Origin: Polaromonas sp. | GTDB taxonomy: Bacteria > Pseudomonadota > Gammaproteobacteria > Burkholderiales > Burkholderiaceae_C | Direction: 5' to 3' | Length of the DNA: 64,000 nucleotides | Assembly: GCA_030683705.1 (NCBI GenBank) | Contig: JAUXPP010000065.1 | Coordinates: 1-64,000, forward strand | Part shown: piece by piece, positions 52,146 through 60,918 of the stretch | Layout: each line of letters starts with the position of its first letter | How positions within the stretch are numbered: the first letter of the stretch is position 1 | Notes under the pieces: model-generated | Database searches by the model: none | The model's input: only the letters and a program-made list of their open reading frames with translations | What the model was told of the DNA's origin: nothing | Made by a program: the position numbers and the translations under genes

Positions 52146-53342
52146 ATGAACGCTTCAGTGCCGTCCAGCCTGAACACGCCGGGTGCTGCCCGGGTGCCGG
52201 GCCAGGATCCACAGTCCTATCACCTGCAAATCCGCTTCACCGGCTCCGGCAGCGAATATTTCCGCATCTGGATCGTCAACCTGCTGTTGATGCTGCTGAC
52301 CCTGGGCATTTATTACCCCTGGGCCAAGGTGCGGCGCCTGCGTTATTTCCATGGCAACACCCTGCTGGACGGCGCACCGCTGGACTTTCATGGCAAGCCC
52401 ATCAAGATGCTCAAGGGTTACCTGCTGGTCGGCCTGCTGTTTGCGCTGTACTCCGCGGCCGGCAATTTTTCTGCCGTCGCCGGCCTGATTGCGTTTGTGA
52501 TCGTGATGGCGCTGTGGCCCGCCTTGCTCAAGTCGTCCATGCAGTTCCGGCTGGCCAACACCAGCTGGCGCGGCATGCGTTTTCGTTTCCAGGGCTCGCT
52601 GCCGGATGTGTACCGCGCGGTGCTGCCGATGTTTGTGCCCAGCCTGGCGATCGTGGCGGCGCTGGTGGGGGTGGACGATCCCGACAAGCCACCGGCCTGG
52701 TACCTCGCGGTGGTGGGGGGTGTGTTCCTCGTGACGGCGGCGGTGTTGCCCTGGCTGCTGTGGAACCTCAAGCAGTACCAGCACAACAACTATGCGCTGG
52801 CGTCGCTGACCACCAAATTCAAGGCCTCGCTGGGCTCCTTTTACTTGGTGTTTTTGAAGACCTTCGGCGTGATGCTGCTGGCTGTGTTGCTGGCCGCCCT
52901 GCTGGTGGTGGTGTTCATTTTCGGCGGCAAGGCCAGCGGCCTGCTGGCCGGGCGGGCCGGTGCAGCGGCTGCCATCTTTGCCGGGGTGCTGGGCGCCGTG
53001 GCCGGTGTGTTTGCCATGCTGGTCGTGGTCCGGCCCTACCTGACCTCGCGCTTCCAGAACCTGATCTGGACACGCACCGGCAACGCCTCGATGCGCTTCC
53101 TGAGTGACCTGCGTTTCCGGCGGCTGCTGGTGCTGACGCTCAAGAACTGGCTGCTGGTGATCCTGACCCTGGGCCTGTACTGGCCGTTTGCGGCGGTGGC
53201 GCTGGCGCGCATGCGGCTGGAGGCGGTGACTGTCAAGACCCGGGTCAGCCCCGACACGCTGGTCAACCAGATGAAGGGGGCCGAAGGGGATGCCGCCGGC
53301 GATGCCGCCGGCGACCTGTTCGGACTGGATATCGGTTTCTAG
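52146..53342 (+). CDS. YjgN/DUF898 membrane protein
   Basis: A 398-residue multi-pass membrane protein of the YjgN type, starting at 52146 after AGGAGGAAACC. It has LQIRFTGSGSEYFRIWIVNL, then YYPWAKVRRLRYFHGNTLLDG and several hydrophobic helices, with a repeated second half containing LTLGLYWPFAAVALARMR. Function unknown. It abuts an M48 protease gene (stop TAG immediately followed by ATG), a pairing also known elsewhere. Confidence 0.87.
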   Translation: MNASVPSSLNTPGAARVPGQDPQSYHLQIRFTGSGSEYFRIWIVNLLLMLLTLGIYYPWAKVRRLRYFHGNTLLDGAPLDFHGKPIKMLKGYLLVGLLFALYSAAGNFSAVAGLIAFVIVMALWPALLKSSMQFRLANTSWRGMRFRFQGSLPDVYRAVLPMFVPSLAIVAALVGVDDPDKPPAWYLAVVGGVFLVTAAVLPWLLWNLKQYQHNNYALASLTTKFKASLGSFYLVFLKTFGVMLLAVLLAALLVVVFIFGGKASGLLAGRAGAAAAIFAGVLGAVAGVFAMLVVVRPYLTSRFQNLIWTRTGNASMRFLSDLRFRRLLVLTLKNWLLVILTLGLYWPFAAVALARMRLEAVTVKTRVSPDTLVNQMKGAEGDAAGDAAGDLFGLDIGF

Positions 53343-54416
53343 ATGGCGCAGACGCCCGGGCCCGTGCTGGAGGCGGTCTATTTCGACGGCCAAAGTGCGC
53401 GCGCCCGGCCGGTGCGGCTGCGTATCGATGGCGCCGTGTTGCGTGTCGAAGGCGAGGGCGTGGACCGCAGCGTGGCGTTGGCCGACGTGAACTGGCCGGA
53501 GCGCACCCGCCACGGCATGCGGGTGGCGCATTTCGAGGGTGGCGGCTCGGTGCAGTGCAGCGACGCCGCAGCCTGGGACGCCTGGAGCCGGGCTGGCGGC
53601 CGGCGCGATTCGCTGGTGGTGCGCCTGCAGCAAAGCTGGCGCGGCGTGCTGGTCAGTGTGACGCTGCTGGCGGCGCTGGCGGTGGCCTTGCAGCAATGGG
53701 GCCTGCCTGCCGCCGCCCGGGCGGTGGTGGCGGTCACACCGCTGAGTGTGGATGAATCGCTGGGCGCCGCCACGCTGGACGCCATCGACGGCACGCTGAT
53801 GTTGCCCAGCCGGCTGGCTGCCGGTGAACGCGCGCGCCTGAAGGCCGCGTTTGCCAGCGCGCTGGCGGACCAGCCGCCGGGCAGCGTGCCGGCATGGAAC
53901 CTGGAGTTCCGCAGGAGCCGCATCGGCCCGAATGCACTGGCCTTGCCGGGCGGCACACTGCTTGTGACCGACGAACTGGTGGAACTGGTGGATCGCGATG
54001 AACGTGTCATCACCGCCGTGCTGGCGCACGAGCTGGGCCATGTGCGGCACCGGCATGGGCTGCGCGCGCTGGTGCAGGTGACCTTGCTGGGGGGGCTGGC
54101 CAGCGTGGTGCTCGGCGACTTCAGCAGCGTGCTGGCGGGTGTTCCGGTGTTGCTGGGGCAGGCCAGCTATTCGCGCGCGGCCGAACGCGAAGCCGACGCC
54201 GAGGCCGTGCGCATCCTGCAGGCGGCATCGATTTCACCGGAGGTGATGGTGACCCTGTTCGACAAGCTGGCCCAGAGAAACAGTGCGAAGGACGCGCCGG
54301 ATGGCGCCGACACCGGCCGGGCCGAGCGGCAAGCCTCCTGGCTGGGCATCGCCTTCGCCTCGCACCCGGCAGACGCCGAGCGGGTGCAGTATTTCCGGCA
54401 GGCGGCCAGGCCTTAG
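53343..54416 (+). CDS. M48-family metallopeptidase
   Basis: A 357-residue zinc protease with catalytic HELGH (His229, Glu230, His233) followed by VRHRHG, and a membrane helix (about 103-118). The N-terminal region (about 1-90) is a beta-rich module. The third ligand Glu is likely in AEREADAEAV. It is coupled with YjgN/DUF898 and probably acts at the membrane surface. Confidence 0.88.
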   Translation: MAQTPGPVLEAVYFDGQSARARPVRLRIDGAVLRVEGEGVDRSVALADVNWPERTRHGMRVAHFEGGGSVQCSDAAAWDAWSRAGGRRDSLVVRLQQSWRGVLVSVTLLAALAVALQQWGLPAAARAVVAVTPLSVDESLGAATLDAIDGTLMLPSRLAAGERARLKAAFASALADQPPGSVPAWNLEFRRSRIGPNALALPGGTLLVTDELVELVDRDERVITAVLAHELGHVRHRHGLRALVQVTLLGGLASVVLGDFSSVLAGVPVLLGQASYSRAAEREADAEAVRILQAASISPEVMVTLFDKLAQRNSAKDAPDGADTGRAERQASWLGIAFASHPADAERVQYFRQAARP

Positions 54417-54419
54417 GAT

Positions 54420-54474
54420 GCTATAAAAAGCGGAGCAGCTTACGCAAGTCAGCCATGGGCTGGAGCCCGTTTTC
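54420..54474. repeat. Short dispersed repeat (ATAGCTG type, degenerate)
   Basis: GCTATAAAAAGCGGAGCAGC, TTACGCAAGTCAGCC, GGGCTGGAGCCCGTTTTCAT. It starts 3 bp after the M48 protease stop and has an internal hairpin GGGCTGGAGCCC that could act as a terminator. Confidence 0.65.
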
Positions 54475-54536
54475 ATGCACAAGCCCGGCGCGGCGTGATG
54501 CCGCGCCGCCGGCCGGCCGGTGAAGGCAGCGCCTTG

Positions 54537-54585
54537 TTGATGTGCATCAAGCCAGATGCGCAGGCGCGCTCCTATATTGGCAGCA
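54537..54585 (+). promoter_or_regulatory. FNR/ANR-type site and -10 box before the hemerythrin gene
   Basis: TTGATGTGCATCAA (54537-54550) is a perfect FNR-type TTGAT-N4-ATCAA site. TATATT at 54573-54578 is a good -10. A start site about 7 bp after it would fall on the A of the ATG at 54585, which puts the FNR site at about -41.5, the class II activation position. This would give a leaderless mRNA. Confidence 0.65.
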
Positions 54586-55136
54586 TGACAACCCCTCCTG
54601 CCTCGCACGACCCGGGCCATTCCAGTGAGCCGCTGACCGGTTTTTCCAGGTGCCATCTGGGCATCCTGTCCAAGCTTCAGGCCTTCGAGGAGTTGCCCGC
54701 GCTCCAGGCGGCCGCGGCCCAGGCGCGAACCATCGCCACGGACACGCTGGCCCTGTTTCAGCATGCGGTGATCGAGCACCATGCGGATGAGGAGCGCGAG
54801 TTGTTTCCCGCCGTGTTGCGCAGTGCCCGCCGCGGCGCGGAGGCCGAGGAAGTCCAGGCCATGGCGCAACGCCTGACCGCGGAGCACCGCCAGATCGAGG
54901 CCATGTGGAAAAAGCTGGAACCCGTGGTCAAGGCCGTGGCCAAGTCCCAGGCGGTCGATCTGGACTTGGATGCCGTGGAGACCCTGGTTCACGCCTACTC
55001 GGCGCATGCCCGTTTCGAGGAGGAATATTTCCTGCCCCTGGCCGAAACCATTCTTGGCCGCGACGGCCTGCACATGGCGGCGCTGGGTCTGTCGCTGCAC
55101 CTGCGGCACGCCCCGCAGCCTGCCGGCTACATCTGA
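54585..55136 (+). CDS. Hemerythrin HHE-domain protein
   Basis: A 183-residue four-helix protein with HHE-type ligands: His60, EHHADEE (65-70), His101 and HARFEEE (141-147). It would bind a di-iron centre for O2 or NO sensing, transport or repair. I choose the ATG at 54585 from the FNR-type promoter; no clear ribosome-binding site precedes it. An in-frame ATG at 54495 would run through the repeat. Confidence 0.82.
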   Translation: MTTPPASHDPGHSSEPLTGFSRCHLGILSKLQAFEELPALQAAAAQARTIATDTLALFQHAVIEHHADEERELFPAVLRSARRGAEAEEVQAMAQRLTAEHRQIEAMWKKLEPVVKAVAKSQAVDLDLDAVETLVHAYSAHARFEEEYFLPLAETILGRDGLHMAALGLSLHLRHAPQPAGYI

Positions 55137-55247
55137 GCCGGCGCTGCAGCACCGGTGTGGCGGGGATCCCGCCTGCAGCGCTGTACGATAGCCGACAGCG
55201 CTCGGGGCGAAGGGTTCCGGGGCAGTTTTCTTACATCGGTGCATCCC

Positions 55248-55610
55248 ATGAAAAGTCATTCACGCCCCGGCGGACTCGTTTATTCGACCGACGCGGGACG
55301 CATGTGCCCGGCTTGCCGCCAGCCGCAGGCGCGTTGTGTCTGCCGCCAGGCCAAAGCCGCTGCGCCGTCTGACGGCATTGTCCGGGTCTCGCGCGAAACC
55401 AAGGGCCGAGGCGGCAAAAGCGTGACCGTGGTCAAGGGCGTGCCGCTGGCCCAGCCTGCGCTGGAGCAACTCGGCAAGCAGCTCAAGGCGGCCTGCGGCT
55501 CGGGCGGCACCGTCAAGGACGGCGTGATCGAGGTCCAGGGCGACCACCTGGCGAACCTGATCGAGCTGCTGAAGAAACAGGGCTTTACCGTCAAGCAGGC
55601 GGGTGGCTGA
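55248..55610 (+). CDS. yciH: SUI1/eIF1-family translation factor (YciH-like)
   Basis: A 120-residue YciH-type protein with an N-terminal Cys cluster (CPACRQPQARCVCRQ, possibly zinc-binding) and the SUI1 fold: RVSRETKGRGGKSVTVVKGV and LKAACGSGGTVKDGVIEVQGDH. It is expected to bind the 30S subunit. The next gene begins at the base after its stop. Confidence 0.92.
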   Translation: MKSHSRPGGLVYSTDAGRMCPACRQPQARCVCRQAKAAAPSDGIVRVSRETKGRGGKSVTVVKGVPLAQPALEQLGKQLKAACGSGGTVKDGVIEVQGDHLANLIELLKKQGFTVKQAGG

Positions 55611-55826
55611 GTGGCGCCCGAGGACCTGCAATTGCTGGTCACACGCGAGATGCCCTTCGGCAAGTACAAGGGCCGCCTCATCGCCGACCTGCCGGGCAAC
55701 TATCTGGCCTGGTTCGCGCGTGAAGGTTTCCCCAAGGGCGAGACAGGGCGTTTGCTGGCACTGATGCTGGAGATCGACCACAACGGCCTGTCGGCGCTGC
55801 TGCAGCCGCTGCGCACCTCACGCTAG
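55611..55826 (+). CDS. DUF3820-type small protein
   Basis: A 71-residue protein starting at GTG 55611, directly after the SUI1 stop. The sequence MPFGKYKGRLIADLPGNYLAWFAREGFPKGE is the DUF3820 signature. Function unknown; translation is probably coupled to the SUI1 gene. Confidence 0.82.
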   Translation: MAPEDLQLLVTREMPFGKYKGRLIADLPGNYLAWFAREGFPKGETGRLLALMLEIDHNGLSALLQPLRTSR

Positions 55827-55937
55827 TCACAGTCTGTTGCGTCTGCGGCGGACTGTCCCCTTGTTTCAGCCCCGGCCGCGGCATACCATGAGAAGGCATC
55901 GTGCGACGGGCGCCGGTGCTGAACCGTGGGAGCCGGT

Positions 55938-56582
55938 ATGCCGCAACTCATTGCCTCGGTCGAGGGTGTGGAGATCAAACATGTCCACCTGCGCAAGGAC
56001 CGCACCACGCTGGGCCGCAGGCCCTACAACGACATCGTGCTCAACAACCCGCTGGTCAGCGGCGAGCATTGTGTGTTCGAGCTGCACGGCCTGGCCGATG
56101 TGTACGTCGAGGACCTGGCCAGCACCAATGGAACTTACCTGAATGGCCACATGATCAAGGCGCGAGAGCGCTTGCAGGACAACGACGCGATTGCGATCGG
56201 CAACTTCAGGATCCAGTACATCGCGGCCTCGGAAGAGTCGGGTTTCCACCAAACCGCTGAGATGAAGCTCGACGCCCACAGTGCGGCCGCTGCCTCGTCA
56301 GCCCTGGCGTCGCTGAACGCCAGTTTCAAGGTCCTGTCCGGCTCGTCGGCCGGGCTGGAGGTGCCGGTGGTCAAGGCGGTGAGCACCTTCGGCAATCCCG
56401 CGGTCAGCGTGGTGGCGGTGTCGCACCGGCGTTACGGTTATTACGTGGCGCACCTGACGGGACCGATTGCGCCCACACTGAACGGCATCGCCGTAAGCGG
56501 CGAGGCCGTGCCGCTGGTGCACAACGATGTGCTGGAGCTGGCCGGCACCAGCATGCAGTTTTTGCTGAAGGACAGCAGCTAG
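55938..56582 (+). CDS. FHA-domain protein, likely two FHA-like modules
   Basis: A 214-residue protein. The N-terminal FHA domain (about 10-95) has TLGRRPYND, the Ser-x-x-His in VSGEHC, and STNGTYLNG. The C-terminal part (about 125-214) looks like a second, degenerate FHA-like sandwich (TLNGIAVSGEAVPLVHND). It binds phosphothreonine peptides. No kinase or T6SS genes adjoin it. Confidence 0.8.
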   Translation: MPQLIASVEGVEIKHVHLRKDRTTLGRRPYNDIVLNNPLVSGEHCVFELHGLADVYVEDLASTNGTYLNGHMIKARERLQDNDAIAIGNFRIQYIAASEESGFHQTAEMKLDAHSAAAASSALASLNASFKVLSGSSAGLEVPVVKAVSTFGNPAVSVVAVSHRRYGYYVAHLTGPIAPTLNGIAVSGEAVPLVHNDVLELAGTSMQFLLKDSS

Positions 56583-56827
56583 GCGGCGCGGCCCGCCGCG
56601 GGCCGTTCCCTGCGCCTGGCATTGACCTGCGTCATGGACGGTTTTGCCGACTTGCTGTCCCATAGCATGGCTGGCACTGTCCGGCGAGAGGCTTTCCCGG
56701 ACCCCGCGCCCGGTGCGGCGGCGCCCGTGCCGCTGGTGCCCTTGGCGGTGAAGGCCTCGCGCGATGCCGATAAATCATCTATCACTTGCCAAATTTTCTA
56801 TCAGGACGGAGGCATACCCTATAGACT

Positions 56828-57445
56828 ATGAGCGTTCATACACTGATCAGGGAAGGCCGCAAGCGGCTGGCCATGAGCGAGCAGCAGTTTGCTGACGCTG
56901 CAGGCGTCAGCCGCGGGGCGGTACAACAATGGGAAAGACCGGGCGGCACGGCGCCGAAACGCTCCAACCAGCGCAGGGTGGCGGAACTGCTGGGCGTGTC
57001 CGTGGCCGAACTGATGTCCGGTGGCTCCAATGTCAGCCCGGGTTTTGACGTGAGGGCAGAGGTTCCACTGATCTCGGAAGTCCAGGCGGGCAACTACACG
57101 GTCATCGACAACTTCCAGCCACGCGACGGGCTGGAAATGGTCCCGGTGACCATTCCGATCAAGCGCCACACTTTTGCCCTGCGGGTGCAGGGGGACAGCA
57201 TGGTGGGGGACAGCCTCGACTCCTTTCCCGAAGGCTCCCTGCTGATCGTCGAGCCCGAGATGGATGCCTTGCCCGGCGACTATGTGATCGCGCTCAACAG
57301 CGAAAACCAGACCACCTTCAAGCAGCTCATCCGGGACGGTGGAGAACTGTTCCTCAAGCCGCTCAATGTGCGTTACCCCATCAGGCCGCTGGGCACTGCC
57401 GAGATCATCGGCGTCGTGCGCGAGTTCACCAAGAAATTCCGCTAG
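56828..57445 (+). CDS. LexA/CI-like repressor (XRE HTH plus S24 peptidase)
   Basis: A 205-residue protein with an N-terminal XRE helix-turn-helix (about 5-60, SEQQFADAAGVSRGAVQQWE) and an S24 domain. Ser124 in VQGDSMVGD and Lys165 in TTFKQLI are the catalytic dyad, and Ala87-Gly88 is a plausible self-cleavage site. It would be inactivated in a RecA-dependent manner. No prophage genes adjoin it. The GGAGG at 56806-56810 lies 17 bp from the ATG, longer than usual, so the start is a little uncertain. Confidence 0.85.
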   Translation: MSVHTLIREGRKRLAMSEQQFADAAGVSRGAVQQWERPGGTAPKRSNQRRVAELLGVSVAELMSGGSNVSPGFDVRAEVPLISEVQAGNYTVIDNFQPRDGLEMVPVTIPIKRHTFALRVQGDSMVGDSLDSFPEGSLLIVEPEMDALPGDYVIALNSENQTTFKQLIRDGGELFLKPLNVRYPIRPLGTAEIIGVVREFTKKFR

Positions 57446-57582
57446 GCAGCCTGCCGGCCACACATTGGCGGCTTGCCGGACCCGGCCTGTGCGGTTTCAG
57501 CACAAAAAAGCCGTCGACGATAGAAAAAATATCTTTACCCCCGGATTTGGTTAGACTCCCTTGAAAACAGGGGGAGAACCGG

Positions 57583-58272
57583 GTGTTTGCTGATCTGACG
57601 GGGCCGGTGGGAGCGGGCGCTGTTGTGGTGTTGGGCATGGCGGCCGCTGGCGTGCTGATTCGGCGCTGGCGCCTGCGCCAGACGGCCCTGCGCAACCTGC
57701 GCGCGCCCAGCCAGTGGCCGATCATGACGCGCGAACTGGTCACGCCGGACGAACAGGTGCTCTGGCAATGGTTGTGCGGGGAGTTTGCCGGTTACCCGGT
57801 GATGATCAAGCTTCCGCTGCTTCGCTACATCGCGCTCACCACGCCTGCCGACAGCGCCGTCTGGCACAAGCGCCTGAGCGGTGTGTACTGCACATTCACG
57901 GTTTGCAGTACCGACGGAACCGTGATCGGCTGTGTGGACTTCGTCGGCGCGGATGAGGACCGGGCGCATTGTTACCTCAAGGAGTCGATTCTGGGCAAAT
58001 GCGGCATACCCTATGTGATGGCCGGCCCGGGCCGCTGGCCGGCCGCAGACAGCCTGCGCACGGCGTTTATCGGGGAGATTGAACTGAGCGGCCCGGAGCT
58101 GACCGGGCCCGGGGCACCGGAATCCCTGGCAGCCATTGCGGAGATGGAGTTGACGGCGGCCGATTCGCTGGCGCCGGCGGCGGTTGACCGGGCGCGCAGC
58201 GACCTGCAGTCCAGTCTGGAGCATAGGCGCAGGCAGCGGCCGGTTCCGCCTGGCGGGATGCCGGGCGCCTGA
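57583..58272 (+). CDS. DUF2726-like protein with N-terminal membrane segment (paralogue 1)
   Basis: A 229-residue protein starting at GTG 57583 after GGGGGAGAA. An N-terminal membrane helix (about 8-25) precedes a DUF2726-like domain (RELVTPDEQVLWQWLCGEF, VMIKLPLLRY, SGVYCTFTVCSTDGTVIGCVDFVG). The C-terminal tail is charged. It is paralogous to the next protein (58432), indicating a local duplication. Function unknown. Confidence 0.72.
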   Translation: MFADLTGPVGAGAVVVLGMAAAGVLIRRWRLRQTALRNLRAPSQWPIMTRELVTPDEQVLWQWLCGEFAGYPVMIKLPLLRYIALTTPADSAVWHKRLSGVYCTFTVCSTDGTVIGCVDFVGADEDRAHCYLKESILGKCGIPYVMAGPGRWPAADSLRTAFIGEIELSGPELTGPGAPESLAAIAEMELTAADSLAPAAVDRARSDLQSSLEHRRRQRPVPPGGMPGA

Positions 58273-58431
58273 AGTGGCGGGGGTGTACCGTGCTGGCGAC
58301 AGAACCGGGGGGCGGATTCATTTCGACACCGTTGTGCAGCGCAAGTTTTGACCGCCGGGTGTTTTGTGATTTATGCTGGTTCCGCAGGCAGGGCTGAACA
58401 CCGCAGCATGCCGCAATAGAAGGAGATTGTT

Positions 58432-59223
58432 GTGAACCTGTCCACATGGCTGATGACTTTGGTAGGCGTCCTGCTGGGCGTTGGCGTCGGTGTTGTGCTG
58501 CATATCGGCTGGGTGCGGCGCCACGCCGAACGCAAGCTGCGCCTTCCTGACCGCTGGCTGCTCAATGCCAGGGGCCTGGTCACCAGCGAGGAGATGGACG
58601 TCTGGAAATGGCTGCGCATGGCGTTTCCTGACCACGCCGTGATGGTCAAGGTGCCGGTCATGCGGTTCACGGTTCCCAGCACCCGGGACAAACCGGAAAA
58701 CAAGGACCAGCACTGGCACGAACTGCTCAACGGCGTGTACTGCAGCTTCACCGTCAGCACGCTGGACGGCAAGGTCGTCGGTTGTGTGGATGTGCCCGGC
58801 AAGCGCGGTTTGACCAAGGCCCAGCGAGACATGAAGGAGAGCCTGTTGATGGAATGCGGCATTGGCTACACCACCGTGCGCAGCAACAGCCTGCCCTCGG
58901 CCGGCGCCATGCGCACGGCCTTCCTGGGTGAGGCGGAAATCGTCGAGCAGGAGGCCGAGGAGACGCGCGGCGGCGACAGCAGCTTCCACGCAGCGCTCAC
59001 CGAATTCACCAGCGAAAAAGTCCGCGCGGCCAAGGCGGCCGCGATCCAGGAACTCAAGGACAAGCAGGCCGCGACCACCGAAGCGCGTGGCAGGAATGCC
59101 AGTGTGGGGTTCAATCCCGACGGCACCGGATCGTTCATGACCAAGGAAAAACCGGACCGTTTTGCCACCAAGTGGGAAGACTCCTTCACCATGGGTGAAA
59201 GCCGGCCGGCCAAGCTGTCCTGA
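58432..59223 (+). CDS. DUF2726-like protein with N-terminal membrane segment (paralogue 2)
   Basis: A 263-residue paralogue of the protein at 57583: same membrane leader (about 5-22), then GLVTSEEMDVWKWLRMAFP, VMVKVPVMRF, NGVYCSFTVSTLDGKVVGCVDV. It has an extra 60-residue charged C-terminal region. It starts at GTG 58432 after AAGGAGA. The DUF2726 label is tentative. Confidence 0.75.
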   Translation: MNLSTWLMTLVGVLLGVGVGVVLHIGWVRRHAERKLRLPDRWLLNARGLVTSEEMDVWKWLRMAFPDHAVMVKVPVMRFTVPSTRDKPENKDQHWHELLNGVYCSFTVSTLDGKVVGCVDVPGKRGLTKAQRDMKESLLMECGIGYTTVRSNSLPSAGAMRTAFLGEAEIVEQEAEETRGGDSSFHAALTEFTSEKVRAAKAAAIQELKDKQAATTEARGRNASVGFNPDGTGSFMTKEKPDRFATKWEDSFTMGESRPAKLS

Positions 59224-59369
59224 GGTGCTGGCGGGATGGCATCCCCGCTGAAAGACCTGTCCTACAGTTGCTCGGGCGGCTCACCCCGGGCGTCGGCGAT
59301 AAATTCCCTCAGGGGCCCGACCGCGCCGGTTCCAGACTCAAGCATCTTCCAAAGCCCAGGAGCTTGAGC

Positions 59370-59861
59370 ATGTCCACATCTTTCCAGTCTTACTTCACAG
59401 CCCGAACCCCCCGCCTGCTGGCGGCCATGGGTGTGTCCCTGTTGATGGCTTCCGGCGCCGCACTGGCGCAGGTGCCGATCACCGCCACCGGCACCACCGG
59501 CATCGATGCGTCCGGCAATGTCCAGAAAGAACGTGAAGCCTGCATGACCGGGCGCACACAGCAGGACCAGGCGACCTGCCTGCGCGAGGCCAACAATGCA
59601 GCGGCCGAAAAACGCAGTGGCAAGCTGGACAATGCCGGCGCCCAGTTCGAGGCCAATGCACGCCAGCGCTGCGAAGTGCTGACCGGTGAGGACCGCGTGG
59701 CTTGCGAAGCCCGCGTCATGGGTTATGGCAACAGCCAGGGCAGTGTCGCCGGCGGCGGCGTGATCCGCGAGGTCGAGACCGTGGTGGTTCCGCCTGGCGC
59801 GACCTCGGTGCGAATCGAGCCCCAGACCAGCGCGCCCGTGCTGATCGTTCCCGCCAAATAA
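59370..59861 (+). CDS. Exported hypothetical protein
   Basis: A 163-residue protein with a signal peptide (cleavage near AALAQ) and a small mature part with four Cys (ACMTG, TCLREANN, RCEVLTG, VACEARV) in a CX-repeat suggesting disulfide pairing, and a hydrophobic tail rich in Val/Pro. No known family. It precedes pssA by about 30 bp. Confidence 0.65.
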   Translation: MSTSFQSYFTARTPRLLAAMGVSLLMASGAALAQVPITATGTTGIDASGNVQKEREACMTGRTQQDQATCLREANNAAAEKRSGKLDNAGAQFEANARQRCEVLTGEDRVACEARVMGYGNSQGSVAGGGVIREVETVVVPPGATSVRIEPQTSAPVLIVPAK

Positions 59862-59893
59862 AATCCGTGTCCAGCCCCTTCAAAACGACGCCA

Positions 59894-60517
59894 GTGACTG
59901 AGCGACCACGCCATTTCTCCATGGTCAGGGACTTCCACCTGGCCGACTTCCTGACCTTGTGCAATGCGGCTTGCGGAGTGGCCGGGGTGTTCCTGGCCAT
60001 GCTGTTTGCCGTGGAGGGCGACAAACGCTTCTTCTACCTCGCTGCGGTGATGGCGCCGGCCGCCTTCGTGTTCGATGTATTCGACGGGAAAGTGGCCCGC
60101 TGGCGCAACCAGCATTCGGCGCTGGGCCGCGAGCTGGACTCCCTGGCCGACATCATCTCTTTCGGGGTGGCGCCCGCAGCGCTGGCTTTTGCGGCCGGCA
60201 TGCGCGGCGGCTGGGACTGGGTCGCACTGATTTATTTTGTCTGCTGCGGCGTGAGCCGCCTGGCGCGTTACAACGTGACGGCCGAAACCCTGTCCGCGGG
60301 CGCTGCCAAGGTCGCCTATTTCGAAGGCACGCCCATCCCCACCAGCGTGTTGCTCACGGCGCTGCTAGCCTTCGCCGCCTGGCAGGAGCGCCTGGGCGCC
60401 CAGTTGTACGGCGGCGTGTGGCAACTCGGTCCGTGGGACCTGCATCCGCTGTCACTGCTGTTTGTGCTGTCCGGCACGCTGATGCTCAGCAAGACCTTGC
60501 GTATTCCCAAGCTGTAG
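59894..60517 (+). CDS. pssA: CDP-diacylglycerol--serine O-phosphatidyltransferase
   Basis: A 207-residue membrane enzyme with the complete CDP-alcohol phosphatidyltransferase signature: Asp61, Asp64-Gly65, Ala68-Arg69, Gly78, Asp82, Asp86. It makes phosphatidylserine from CDP-diacylglycerol and serine. Start GTG 59894 (VTERPRHFSMVRDF) matches the usual N-terminus as I know it, but no good ribosome-binding site is visible, so the start is uncertain. Confidence 0.88.
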   Translation: MTERPRHFSMVRDFHLADFLTLCNAACGVAGVFLAMLFAVEGDKRFFYLAAVMAPAAFVFDVFDGKVARWRNQHSALGRELDSLADIISFGVAPAALAFAAGMRGGWDWVALIYFVCCGVSRLARYNVTAETLSAGAAKVAYFEGTPIPTSVLLTALLAFAAWQERLGAQLYGGVWQLGPWDLHPLSLLFVLSGTLMLSKTLRIPKL

Positions 60518-60739
60518 CCTGCCCGGGGCGCGGGCGAGCGCCGCCGGAATCAGGCCTGATCGGCCTCCGGGCCATATCCCGCCAGCGCCTGCAGCTATCA
60601 AAAAAGAAGCATGGGGCGGCCTGGCGCGGACGGATTGTCAGCGCCCGCCGACAAGCGCAGCACATGCCGGCCTATGGGCAGGGATGGGTTGGCGCCGCAC
60701 AATGGAGCTACTTTCTTTCAACTTCCGGCCCGCATTCTC

Positions 60740-60916
60740 ATGAACACGCACCCCCCTTCCTCATTGCCCAGCGGCCCCTTGCTGGCCGGTTCGGGCGCTC
60801 GCCCCCTGGTGATGGCCGTGTTTGCGTATGTCTCTGCGGTCTCGGCGATGGTCGGAGCGGCCGTGGCCGTGGTCGGTGCCGGCATTCCGCTGGATCTGCT
60901 GGTAGCGGTGGCCTGA
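60740..60916 (+). CDS. Very small membrane protein
   Basis: A 58-residue protein with one hydrophobic helix (about 24-56, VMAVFAYVSAVSAMVGAAVAVV...). Start 60740; an upstream frame is not convincing. Function unknown. It is followed two bases later by a Pro-rich small protein. Confidence 0.5.
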   Translation: MNTHPPSSLPSGPLLAGSGARPLVMAVFAYVSAVSAMVGAAVAVVGAGIPLDLLVAVA

Positions 60917-60918
60917 TC

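Noticed and set aside
52155-54056. A 633-codon frame antisense to the YjgN and M48 genes
   Set aside because: His/Gln/Arg-rich shadow spanning two genes with clear families.
56622-56831. Short plus-strand frame (69 codons) before the S24 repressor
   Set aside because: Ala/Pro-rich shadow-like sequence without a ribosome-binding site; an equally long frame exists on the opposite strand.
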